The position numbers and the translations under genes were made by a program. A stretch of 64,000 bases of DNA from Ooceraea biroi (lineage: Eukaryota; Arthropoda; Insecta; Hymenoptera; Formicidae): contig NC_039511.1 of NCBI RefSeq assembly GCF_003672135.1, forward strand, positions 14,596,464 through 14,660,463, written 5' to 3'. Positions within the stretch are counted from its first letter, which is position 1. Each line of letters starts with the position of its first letter. The notes beneath the pieces were generated by a model. That model did no database searches, was not told the origin of the DNA, and worked only from the letters and a program-made list of their open reading frames with translations. Shown one piece after another: positions 14,401-28,300 of this stretch.

Positions 14401-17400
14401 CCGTTGTTACTTATCTGATATTTCTTTTCAATATTGGTTTATAACTTTGTAATAAAGCATTTCTAAGCAAACTCGATATAAGAATTTTTTCTTATTTCCA
14501 CTAGTAGAATATGCTCCCGCAGTTTGTCGGTTAAAACCCGGGACACCCTGTATATGCAATTTGGTGATAAATATGTTGTTTTTCACTTTCAATTATTTAC
14601 ATTATTATTAGCGATAAGCGATAAATCAGAAAATATTAAAACAACTTTGCACGATTATTTGTCTTCTCTGCAACGAACGTCGCAATTATTGGATAATGAA
14701 CTATCAACAAAGTAATTGGTTTCAACGGCGAGAAACTCACGTTCCTTGGATAAAGCTCGCACAGCAGATATTGAAAACATTATTTTTCGTATGTTTTGGA
14801 ATATAGCTCTCATGCATCGAGCAACAAGTGGCAACTAAAAGGCTTGACGGTTTCTGATGAAGAATAACGATAATATCATTGACAAACTAACTGATGAAAT
14901 AGACAAATTAATTTTAGAATCTCCTCGCACGCAATATCTTTAATAGTCTGTAAAATGGTCGGTAACAGTTCCGAGTAAAGCTAGTTTTAGCATCAAGCCA
15001 GTTCACACTATGAATTTACTGGTGGAGAGTATTCGAGTCGAATTTAGGAAAGCCCCGATATGCTGCAGATTAGAGTATAAAAAACCGCTTCATTTGCTAT
15101 ACTACCTGTTACGTGACGCCACATGACTGGCAGCTGTCGTAATCGTTCCGATAGTGAACCGATCTATCTTCACCGACTTGTTAACAAAGCCAACGCAACT
15201 CTCAACAGGGGTAAATCAACCGTTGCATGTGCAGAGGGTATTATCGGTTACACGATAATTGAAATGCTTTTGCGAATCGCGCGCTCATGAATGGAAATCT
15301 CGCCATTGATGACGACATACCGATGCAGACGGCCCTGCCTGCAGATGATGGACCACTTTCACATCCAGCAACCGCAAGACACGGCCCAAATTTACATTTT
15401 TTATTACCATTAACTCTACTTTTCCACTTATTGCCCAACGCGCAAGAGCCACATTTCAAGAATGCACGAAAAATAATGTCTTTTGGTCTCGACATGAGCT
15501 TCTTCTCATCATCGTCGATGAAACCAATCGATTGTTGATTGTCCAATAATTGCGTCGTTCGTCGGACAAATAATCGTGCAATTCAGACATCAAAGAAAAA
15601 CGTGTCACGCATAATTGGTCTTTTGCGCTCGTTTTTTGTGAACTAGCGATTTTCCTCGATGTTTAGCCTTGAAGTCGGGTGTACTTGCGGGAGAAGTAAA
15701 AGTTGAATGCAGTGAACTTGCTTATTGCTGCCACGGCTTGTTATCCGGGAATGTAATAAGTGGCCATGCGTGCGCATGGAAATCGCTAGACACGCATGGT
15801 CACGCATTAAATGCAATCGTTGCTCAATGTTTAATATCCTAAACACGGTGTCCATATGGTCCCAGATAAATAAATCTAGAACATCAGAGCGATAACCGAC
15901 CATGAAATTGCCTGAAAAATTAGAAATAAGTTTATGATCTTTATCCTGTGAATGTATTGTCTTAAAATTGCACGAGTGGCTTTTATTATCCCACGTGAGT
16001 CTATATTGTTCATAAACGTACCCGAGAAGCATCGTGATGCTATAATCTATAGTAGGAAAATGTTATGCAAAAAGATACGAGTTGCTCAACACATTTGTAA
16101 TATAATTTAATATAAATCTAAGTAATTGTCAAAAACATTTTATATCTTTATTTTATGTCTTGCACACGTGTTTTGTTCTTCAATCTTAAATTTGTAGGCG
16201 CGTTGTGTATAGAGAAGTATGTGTGTAGGTGTGTAGGTATGAGCGAAAGAATATTTGTGCATAAAGTCGGACTCGTTCAGTAATAAGAGCAAGCGAAAGG
16301 TCTTGATTTCCGGTACAATCTCCTGTACTAGATATTTTTTCATTCATTACCTATAATTATAATATAATCTTTTGTTTTTTATGGTTTTATGGGTTTTTAT
16401 GGTTTATAGCGCGTTAAAACGATACAGTAAAACTGTCACAAAAAATTATATAGTATATAAAATATTCCTAACGCGAAATAGCGAAATCTTGTAAAACAGA
16501 TAATTCTCCAGGATCATGCAAATTATTGTAATTATACGTGTAAACAGAGTTGAAAGGTTGCGAGAAATGACGTGTTGGCGTTTGCGACACGCTAACGACT
16601 CTCTGAAGATTGATGCAGTGTACTTCAGTTATTCTCCGTTTGTATGTCGGATGCACAAGGTTGCCGATCTCCAACATTTTTTATTACAGCAAACATGCAC
16701 ATGCATTCTTACACTTGTGATAGTATTACCTTGTTACTTCGTATATTGCCTTCTTACTTTGCAGTCTCAATTAGCTGGTAAATGGACCGTTATAAGCAAA
16801 CGATTTTGACACAACCTAAAAGAAACAGTTTCTTTTATATAAATTTTTATAATATACAATTGGTTCTACACTTAAATTATTTTTATACAAATATATATAT
16901 ATATATATTTAAATATATACATATTATTCGGTGTGAAACGATCAGCCATATCTAACCGCGTCAATCCGCTAAATGTCAAGAAATTATAGAACGTAGATTC
17001 GCGATGAAAGGAAACATCGCTGTGTACAGAGAAAGAAAACAGCGAAAGAATGTAGTCTTCCTTCAGCTTTGCGTAGAAACGCCAGTTATTAGTAAATCTG
17101 CGTTCCATTGCTATGAAACGAGCCAATAGAAAACATTAAAACAGGTCAATAACATTATAATGTGGCTTCTAGGCTGAATATGAAATCACATACGTGTAGA
17201 CAATCATATTCTGACCGCACGTGCAGTATATAATGTCTATTTCTAGCATTACTGGTCTCATGAAGAGAACATATATTATCTCATCTTGAGACTCAAATGG
17301 CTACATTTAGCGCTAAACGTCGATCTATACCTAGACTTATGAATACTGGCAAAATTTAAGGAAGCTACGTTGAAAGATAAATTGAGAATAATGAAACGTT

Positions 17401-20400
17401 TTGTGCGATAATTCTACATATTAGATATTTTTCCGTTCCTTTATACATTGAGAACATTTGCTGTATGTATCTAGCGCATAGCATGCAGTCGATCAATCTT
17501 AATCAGTGCGTTTTTTCTTTTTCTTTTGGAATAGAAAAGCATCGTGTTGCAGTGGACGTGTTGCGAGAGTAGTAGTTGCTTGAATAAGGTCAGACCGGCG
17601 ACAGTAGTAAATAATACGTTAAGTCAGACTTTACATGTATATTACCGGAAGATATCTCTGTTCTCGTGTGTGCACTAAATATTGTGATGACAATAGTATG
17701 CACTAAATAGTTACTCTTTAAATAGTTCAAATTAACTGTTACATTTATCATTTCATCTTGTCGAGCGGTTTATGTAGCACAACTCTTACTTTTCCATAAG
17801 ACTCTAATAATTCATGATCATTATTAGAATTATCTAATAGTGAGATCAGAACATAACTATATCGATATGTCGATTTTAAGCGACAATTCAATTGTTGTTT
17901 TTGAGATAATTGTACTGCTCTTTATGTAGATAATACAATATATATCTTTCGTGATTTTGGTAATACACATTATTTTACTACAAAACATAGAAACAATTTA
18001 ATTACTTTATATGAATGCATATATATAAATTTAAAAAATTACATAAATATTTAATAAATTATTTAAAATAAATAGAAATATTTGTAATATACAAAGAGAG
18101 AAAGATATATATTTGACAGTCGGTGTTTTAAGCTTGGATAAAGCAAATATGTATTCCGATGGCATTGCGTAATTAATCCTTACGACATAAGTTTACGGTC
18201 AATATTTGACGTAATACATAACTTTCTTTTTTTTCATTTACAGAACAAAACGAACACGCAAGACAGCAGGATAAATCTCGCGAGAGCAACGAGCACTATG
18301 CAAACGCAGATGCCTGGATCTTTGCCCGATTACCAAATCGATCCTTATAGGCTTATAGAGGATGACCTTAAGGACATATTCGACGAAATACGATTGGTAA
18401 TGACTTTTTACTTTAATCGCATTTAATATTGTAAATCAAGTCCTTTCTTGGCTAAATAGCTGAAATAAACTATTTGATTGATACTTTAATCATATTTAGA
18501 ATTGTGAAATTTACTTTCTCGGTTTCTCTCTCTTTCTTTCGGGCATAATCATGAAATAAGAAAACCGCAGTTTTGTACAGCGTATTGTGCTGACTTCCGA
18601 GAGTTACGTATTAGATAAAAATTTTCTGTTTTTTTTATGTATAATAATCAAGTAATGAAGCATTATGTATTTTCATAGCAGGCGCATATAAAATATAACA
18701 CGTCGATTTATATTAATAAATTAACAAATTATACGAAATAAATTTAATGTATATGTTGCAATGCAATAAAAACGAAACGCGAGACAAAAATGTATCAGAC
18801 TTGATTCAATTATATCGATTTTTTATCTAATTCTGTTTATATTTTGTAAATATCGTTGTTTCGCATTACAACATTAGTAACCGTAACAATTGCGTAAAGT
18901 CGATGAACATTACGTCATCCCTTTCGAGAAACACACACAATACACGAATCAGTTATGTAAAAGAAGCCGAAGGCTACTAATGTCCACAAGGTGGCGATTA
19001 TCATTCTCTTGTACAGCCTCGAGAAATATTCGGGAAGTAAGAGCGCACTGTATAATAGCTCTTTATGTAATTGACTTCATCGATATTACGCATGCAGAAT
19101 ATTGTGAAATTGTGAAATGGCCAACGTAGGACGAGTCCAGTGGTGCGGCAAAAATGCGTGTATCAAAACGGTGTGATTATAAAAGATTGCATAACCGAAT
19201 CACTTTACTTTTACACGATTTCGTTAGATCCCGTCCATTAGCTCAGGCTAAACTTAGGTAACACGTTTCCTCCAGTTGCAAGGAACAAAGCTAAAACGAT
19301 CTTCATTGCCAATTGTCAGGCAAAAAATAAGGAAGAATAAATTTTTCGAGGAATTTCTTGAAAGAGACTCTCCTTTACTATGTCGTACGCGTACTAATGT
19401 CCGTATACTGCTGCTCTCTTGTCGGTGAAAGACATTTGGTGTTGCCTAACGACATTCCCAATTTTTCGGCTACAAGAACTATCGTTAAAAAAACGCCTTT
19501 ATAAATATTGATGAAGTGCCGTGCAATTTTCACGTGACAGCACCTCTGCTTAAGGCGCTTCGGCCCGCGAGCGAAAGCAGCTCGACTTCACCGTCTGCAT
19601 ATGGTCGAGAGAAGAACTTTTACTCGCGATCACCGTTCACGTACGTCGCACAGTGTGAAATTTGCCCAATCTATGAGCGTGGAATCCTATCTATCTGATT
19701 ATCATCAAGGAATCGATAGGCAATATGTAATACTTTATTTTTCCAAAATTATTTACATAATTGAAATAAAATATTCCGAAATTCACAGGAATACTAATCG
19801 CATACACATAGAAATGTATATAATCGATTTTTATATAATTAAATATATGCAGAGGGGGAACTTTTCTCGCAAGTTATATAAACAAATTTTTAGTTACGGA
19901 GATTGTTGATCCTTCTATCCTGAACGATAGAAGCGATTCGACAAGAGTAGACGTGAGCGAATGTTGGTGAAACAAAAGAAATCGGATTCAACGAACCATC
20001 ATAATCTCAACGAACGTCGTTGATTTGAGGAAAGTTAGAGAAATCGGGCATTTGAGTTGCAAACGCAGCATCGATGCCTGGACGATGTCAGATTAGAGGA
20101 AAAGCGAAAAATAGCGGTGATGTAAGTGCGTCAAAGTCCAAACGTAACTGGCAAATTCTTCTATGAGTTCCTGCTGAGACTTTGGACAAGTCCCAGCAGG
20201 AACTTTCAATTGATGCCGCGCCTGGAATTTGAAGCAACTTGCCTGAACGACGACGTCCTTCCTTGCCCATTGCAACGGAGACAATTGTCTGACGCATATT
20301 TAATCCGTGGATCGTGGAACGATTTCCGATACTGTAGAAAGAACGAGAGTTCTGGGTTTCTCTTTTGGTTACGCGCTCTGCCTCCCAAAGTCACTGCGTG

Positions 20401-22307
20401 CACAGAGAAATTTTCGAAAATGCTTACATAAACTTGCATATCTTGAATAACGTATTTAATTATAGATGCATAAAATAATTTTTTTATAATAAATATAATC
20501 AAGAATGTACGTGAATGATTCTTTAATCGTAGTTGATCGAGGAAAGAGATAAATTCCGCAAATTGTGTATTGAAGAAAAACAATTTTATTATTACAGAAT
20601 TTGATCTATATTAATATTATAACTTAAAAATAATAAAAGAAATTTGTGTGTCTTTTCGGTCTAAACATTATTTCATATATATTATATAATAAATATCTTG
20701 ATAATGGAGACATTGAGTAATTCTTTGAGTTCTTGATTTATATGAATTTAAATACATGTGAATTGTTTTTTATTTTATTTCAGGAACTTATTAATAACAA
20801 TACGCAAGAAGAGTTGCATCCTATAAGCACATATTATTTCGATGGCCAGGGGAAAGCAATACGTCCGATGTTTACTATACTGATGGCACGAGCTATTAAT
20901 TATCACAACGGAAGAAAGTGAGTGAATTTTTATAAATATTCACAGGATTATCAAATAATTATTATTAAAATTTTGATAAAAGTACTGCAGATTTTGTGTT
21001 GTGTGTGTGTGTGTGTATGCTTGAAATTATCAAGTTTTAATTGACGTAATTCTCTCTATATACATGATTAATTAAAATGTTATTTACGCTTTTCAAAGAA
21101 ATAGATGAATAGTAATAAACAAATGCACAATTAGGAATAAGAAAACATAAATGTAAAAACGGAATTTGATAAACGCAAAACTATTAATACTCTTTATATT
21201 ATTGTTTTTTTATCCTTATTAACAACATTGACGAGAATCTTCTTAATTTATTTATTATCTTGTACAAAGTGTCAGAAATAATGTTTGTGTTCTTAATTAT
21301 ATAATTTTACAAAACTATGTTTAATTAATATGTATATTGTAAATATATGGATCCATTCACAATATAAAGACAATGTGTTACACAAAATCTATAATTATTA
21401 ACATTTTAAGAGAATTGAGTCATTTTGTTGACGCTAGAACGCAGCATAATGACTCTCTATAAATATGAAAACATATGTTTTCACGGCGTTTAGAAAGCAT
21501 TAAAAATGCCGACGAAGTAGTACGTCAGAAACGGATCTTTATGAAAGTGGCGTGTGTGAGGACGAATATGAATGAGAAGTCTCATGAATGAAAACTGCTG
21601 CAATATACATCATAACATACGTTTTAATAATTTTGAAGATAGTAAACATGATGAGCTACATATTAATTAGTCGAGATATATTATAACTTTCAGCAAAAAC
21701 AGTGATTTATATATGACGTTAATTGCTCACGATTAATTTTTTTAATTTTTTTAATTTTTTCAATTTTTTGCATGTCTCAAAAGATGATAAATTATACTAC
21801 ACAAAGAAATTGCGATTAAGAATTGTAGATTCAGTTAATAAGATAAAGAATTTTTAAAACTTCTTCTGTTCTGTTAAAGAATAAAAAATACGATACTTTT
21901 AAATCATAATTTTAATTTTGAATTCAACCAGTCTTCATAAATTACTGTTTTTATTATTGTTCAACAAAAAATTCTTTTCTTCTTCAGTGATCTCTCACAT
22001 TCGCAACGGCAAATAGCAATGATCTCCGAGATGATCCACACTTCTTCTTTGTTGCACGACGACGTGATTGATCAGTCGGACTTCCGTCGAGGCAAACCAT
22101 CGGTTAATGTTGTCTGGAGTCAAAAAAAGGTAAACTAAAAAAGGTAAACTAAATCTTATTTTCCTATTTACGAATCTGATTATTTTTATACGCGTATTAT
22201 TTTATTATTTAGCCTTTTTTGTTGATTTTTCAAAACTGACGTTTTACTTTTGCTACAAATTTTCTTGAAAGTGAGTACTGTGCAATGATCAGTAATGTCA
22301 ATGATGG

Positions 22308-22349
<42 letters not shown>

Positions 22350-25300
22350 AAAATACCACAGAAGGAAAGAGGCTAATGCGATTCATGGTCGAAGACCGGT
22401 CTCACATGTGCTTTCTAGATTTGGAACCGGAAACGATATGGTTTCTGGTTGTACGCCTCCGTTATGGTCATCGGAAAATTCGAGACCGACGCGAGAGGGG
22501 AATTGATTTAAAGTTATTGGACATATATGGGCAATACAAAACTTTCGAAAGTTGTTCGGGTATGAGTCAATCAACTTCGTGGAACTGTATGCATTTAAGT
22601 CAGAACATGAAATGACAGGTAACGTGTAATATCGGGATTAAAAAATTCAACTCTCAAATTACTTCGTTAATGTACAATCGCAATTGCGGAACAGCTTGAA
22701 CTTTGTTCGCGTTTTCATACACGACGCAGTTGAAAAGCGTTTTAATTTACTATTAGGTTTGATGAGTAATTAAATATTACTATATTTATAATTTAATGAC
22801 TTTCAATTGGCGTCACGGACAACCTGTTTTTATTGACATTGATTAAGATAAAAGAAGTAAAACGAGAATATTTGATAGCGCTATATCAAAAACGCGTGAA
22901 GCTGATGATTCATGAACGATATTGCATTCGCTTTCTTTCTCTTAGTTAAAAACTATCTGTAATTGTACATTTCTTCTCTGCAAGAAACTGTGGACCGTCT
23001 AAGGAATTTGTTTGATCCAGTCAGATTAATGCAGTTAAATATTTCAGATACTTAAGAATGATTAAAGCGTAATATTATTAACAATTTTGTCAAAATGAAA
23101 TGAGAAGAAGTTCTTGCGCTATTCCATAGACTGTGGTTGCAGGAAAAATGCTTACATAAACGTGCATCCTTAGTGATAAGTCTTGTTGCAAAACTTATCG
23201 AACTACATATTGCAATTTAAAAAAGTAATAAATAAGACATTTAAGATATCAATGTATCATGAAGGTCTTATTATTTATTCGATTATATCTCAAACAAGTC
23301 TCGTTGCAAAACTACATATCACAAGACCAATTTAAATCGAAAAATAATAAGTAAGACGTTTAAGATATCAATATATCATGAAGGTCTTACTTATTTTTCC
23401 GATTATATCTTAAACAAGTCTTGTTGCAAAATTACATATCGCAAGACCAATTTAAATTGACAAAATAATAAATAAGACATTTAAGATATCAATAGGTGTA
23501 TCATGAGGGTCTTACTTATTTTTCCGATTATATTTTAAACAAGTCTTGTTGCAAAATTACATATCGCAAGACCAATTTAAATTGACAAAATAATAAATAA
23601 GACATTTAAGATATCAATAGGTGTATCATGAAGGTCTTACTTATTTTTCCGATTATATTTTAAACAAGTCTCGTTGTAAAATTACATATCGCAAGACCAA
23701 TTTAAATTGACAAAATAATAAATAAGACATTTAAGATATCAATAGGTGTATCATGAAGGTCTTACTTATTTTTCCGATTATATTTTAAACAAGTCTCGTT
23801 GTAAAATTACATATCGCAAGACCAATTTAAATCGACAAAATAATAAGTAAGACATTTAAGATATCAATAGGTGTAGGGGAGACCGGGGCTCGTTGGCACA
23901 AGAGGCAAGTTGGCATTGCGTTCAATTAATAATGTATTTGTGGCAAAAAAAAACTATAAGAAAGTTACTTCAAAATAACTCTTTCATAACGTAGATACTT
24001 TTCTCAAAGTTTCATTTAAATAAAAATGTATTATAATAAAAACAAGGAACATTCTGATTCAAAAGCAGCCAAGTAAATTTTTGAGCATTTCAAACTTTCG
24101 TATTAATATTCTTTAGCTTGAGAGAATAAATCGAAGTATCGCATTATTAGTTAAAAGAAATGTTTCTGTTACTGTCAGCACATGTTATTTTGAATAATGA
24201 CAATAATTATTTATAATAAAATGATTTAAATCAAATGTATGTAGAGCTGGGGTACGTTGGCTCAAATTTTATGGGGTATGTTGGCTCATAGCATTAGCAT
24301 AGCATTAGATTAGGTACGTTTATGTATTGTTGCTGTGTGAGAAGTGAGAACATACCTACGATCCTACGATTGCTATAGTATTTAGAAGTGATACATAGAA
24401 GATTAATTGTAAGTAACTTTATATATGTATAATATGAGACTGCTAGAACAATTCTATGCGTGTATATAAATAATAATGTAACCTCAAATCTAATTGTAAT
24501 TGTTGTAATTATCGACGCAGAGCCAACTTATACCGTGATGTATGTCAATTTACCCCACTATCGGGGCAAGCTGGCTACAATGCAATACGTTCGTATCTCA
24601 CTCATTACAAAAAAACTATGCAGTATACAGGATCGTTTCTGGCGTGGAAATGTAGAGAAAGGTTTGCTCTATCATATTAGTACAGTTTCATTACTATAAT
24701 TAGTTGTTTAAAGAGTCGAATGACGAAATTATAAAAATGGTGCCAACGAGCCCCGGTCTCCCCTATCATGAAGGTCTTACTTATTTTTCCGATTATATCT
24801 AAACTGATCTTGCAACATGTAGTTTTGCAACAAGACTTGTTTAAGCATTCCCAATTCAATTGTACTCACAGATACCGTAGATCTTGATACCACGCAGTAA
24901 TGCATCATTGTGAAATGCGACGACAGTTTACGACGACATAAATATCTTTTATATTTTACATAAATCGTGCTCAATAATCATCGTAAAAAAACATGAACAT
25001 AAAATATAAATAAAAATACAATTTGCGTACTATTCGCTGGAATAATATGCACGAATATTTGTAGAAGTCTATTAATAAAGTCTCATGACCATAACAACGT
25101 AATATTGGCGGATAATCCAAAAGTAATTTACGGAGAAAAACGTTCACCGATCAAATATATCCAATGTGAATCGAGGCGAGGATCCGGTACAAGCGTTGAA
25201 TTAACAAATTGTGCAATAGACTCGCATAGCACCGCTAATCGAAAGCATAGTACCGCTAATCGAGAGGACTCTTGCCGAAGTATATATAATAGTTATCTTT

Positions 25301-28300
25301 GAGTAACACCTATCAACAACAAGATCACGTGCTGTACTGCGTGATAATGTAAACCGTGTTTTTACCCTTTCTCTTATTTTTTATTTCGTTAAACCAATGT
25401 GCATTCCGCACGTGCAGCAATGTTGCGCTGAAGAATGGCCAATCCCAAGATGTTTCCCGGAGATAATGTTAACCAGAATTAATGCTCCTCGTGGACTCCA
25501 GGTGGACCATTGCTTTCTGCGCTGATTCATGTTCGTTTAGCGAAACGTCGCTTCGGACGTAATTGCAAGAAAGTATCGCTGGGACGAACGAGCGCGTGTC
25601 ATTGCGAGGGAAACCCCCTACCAAGTGTCTTTTGCTTTATTGCGACTAAGGTGCGTGAAAATAAGGCGACGCATCGGCGATGCCGGATGTGAAACTCGAA
25701 ATTACGAGCCGTTTGTCGTGTCACCTCAACCATTGTCACATCGGCCAGCGAAACGATTTTCCGTCAGCGACTCGTTTTGCTCGGCTAAAGTATTATTTAA
25801 GATGATAGTTTGGAAGCTTGTTCTCTTCTTATACAAGCTGTTGCAAAACCATCAGACATTTCTTCTTTACGGATTCCCTTTCATTGGCCTGGATACAGTC
25901 AATAAGAAAAATCTTCCTTTAATTACGATAGTTATAGTTTTCTATTAATAATCAAGGAGCTAATGAATTCTAATAAACTGAGCTTCATAAAAGAATATAA
26001 TTGATGAAATCATATTCGCCAGCCAATATGAAATATTAAGGCTCCTGGATTGTCGCGGCCAATCTTGAATTATGATGTGAGAGGCGAGAAATGACACGCT
26101 GAGAATTCTTGCGTGCCATTTCCAAATAAAAAGACTTTCGCACAAAACAACACTTTAGATCGCTTTAGCATACTTCTAAAGTAGTCTGGAAACCTTTTCT
26201 GTTGATAGTCAATCAGTAGTAAAATATTGTAGTCGTAAAATGACTGTGATATATAAATAATCGTGCGCAATCATTCTCCATGACCAAGTCTCATATCACA
26301 GTCATTTTACGATTACAATATTTTACGACTAATTGACTATCAACAGACAAGGTTACCGGACTATTTTGGAAGTATGCTAAAGCGATCTAAAGTGTTGTTT
26401 TATACGAATATCTTTTTATTATTTGAAAATGTCAACGCAAGTATTCTCAACGTGTCATTTCTCGCCTCTAACGTCATAATTCAAGAGGCCGCGGCGACAA
26501 CCCAGGAGCCTTAAATTATTTTATAAAGATTGATTAAAATGTATGGTACCATATTTTTCGAAAGTATTAATTGTAAATTAATAAAATAAATTAAGTATTA
26601 ATTGTAATTAATTTAAATTAAAAATACTACAAGTTTTAGATATCGTGGAGGTCAGAATTATTTTGAGGAATTCACAAAATCTATATGCATAAGTTAAGTT
26701 GAAAAACAACAGAAGACATAGAAAACGGGACAATATATCTTGATTTTTTAACTTGAGAGATATGAAAAATTGAGAAATTAGCATACGACACAATAAGCAG
26801 TAATCATTAAGGTGTTGCGGTTTCGACGCGTCGCTCGTTATAAGGAATGTGTTCATCAACAATTTCCTACGAGCCCGGAGAAGACCGCAGAAGACCGGTA
26901 TACCGAAACTAAATATACGGTACACTTGATGGGATTTACAAGCTATTATGATATTAAGTTTCTAGCATTGTGTTGACTTGAATTACTTGAATTATACACT
27001 TTCTACTGGTATTATTGCACATTTTTAATGTCCGGTCAGATTCAACAAGTGAAACGGGGTATCTTAATAATATACTGCATAACATAAGTATACAGGACAA
27101 ACGCATTGAAAAGTTGTACCTAACATGCAGAAAGAGTAGATACAGAGGTGAATGCACGTCCTTGCATTGAGATTAGGCCGACTGTAAGCACCTTCTTGAG
27201 GCCATTTGGCTCGGATTTGAAGGATGTCCAGTGAAAGGAAACTCAGATTACAACGCGGGAAACCACATCGACTTTGTTAACGGCAACGCTAAGTTACCGT
27301 AATGAGCAATCGCGTGACGTGAATGTCGAATCAACATTCTACAGTATACTTTACATTTATTCTTAATTTTGTTTGTAGGTGGCTATGGCAGGAAATTACA
27401 TCTTGGCGGTCACTTGCATGATGATCTCCAGAATTCGAAATGATGACGTAACCGTCACCATAAGTCAGGTAAATTATTAAGATACTTAATATTTAATATA
27501 ATAAGGATTAAGGATAATAAATTATAATTTGCAATAATTTCTAATGTACTCGATAAATGTATTATATTATTAAATATAAAACATAAAAAGAAAGAAAACA
27601 AGAGGAAAGATAAAAACTAAATGAAGGAAAATTTTAATATATTATAATTAAATTGCTCTTTTGATGATATATTAAATCTCCTTTATATTTAATAAACTCC
27701 TATCTTCTTTTGTTTCATGATTATTATATTTTAATAGTATATAATATTATATTAAAATATTATTCGTAATTAAAAACTATAGAAAGAATGCCATACTTTT
27801 GAGAATAATAATGTCTAAACTTTGTGAAATGTATAATATAAATTTACTCATTTTTATCACATAATGTGATTATAATTCTTAGTTATTAAAGTCATAAATA
27901 ACATGCTTATTATAGGTAAGTACAGGTACATTCTACGTTATTTTCGTGCGCATTAATGCGCGCATTCTAACACTTCAAATGAATATTTAATGCATCACTG
28001 CAAAAGAGAATGAAAAAAGTAATACTCAAAACGTACACATTAATAATATATTAAATAAATCCAATTGAGACCAGTTTTGCTATTTCATAGATCATAAATG
28101 ACTTGGTGCAAGGTGAATTCATGCAACTTGGCTCCAAAGAGACGGAAAATGAGAGGTTTGCGCACTATCTTACAAAGACCTATCGAAAAACATCGAGTTT
28201 AATTGCCAATTGCGTTAAAGCGGTAAATGTCCACTGTTTTTCATTATTTATAAGTGCTCAAATGTACGCATGTAAAAAATTGTTATCTACCTGTGTTTTC

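Larger units (their letters stand above)
2637..18243 (+). other. PDSS1 intron 1 (15.6 kb)
   Basis: Non-coding as far as can be seen. The first 300 bases remain CpG-rich, and a second CACGCATGCGCGTG motif lies at 3404-3417. A CA repeat (3811-3829), a dispersed repeat (5319-5585) and a deleted mariner-type element (13464-14550) are annotated separately. Open frames near 9136-9531, 11493-11984 and 15241-15546 overlap on both strands and show no recognisable family, so they were not called. Confidence 0.7.
22130..27378 (+). other. PDSS1 intron 4 (5.2 kb), repeat-rich
   Basis: Holds a CT microsatellite (22311-22343), a self-complementary tandem array (23178-24830), a transposon inserted in that array (23876-24763) and a large fold-back (26036-26514), each annotated separately. 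The remaining parts (22350-23170, 24840-26030 and 26515-27378) show no gene. CACCGCTAATCG and TACCGCTAATCG form a small duplication at 25231-25262. Confidence 0.7.

Noticed and set aside
23178..23875. Regularly spaced repeats resembling a CRISPR array
   Set aside because: The units are contiguous ~120 bp tandem repeats without unique spacers, in an animal intron.
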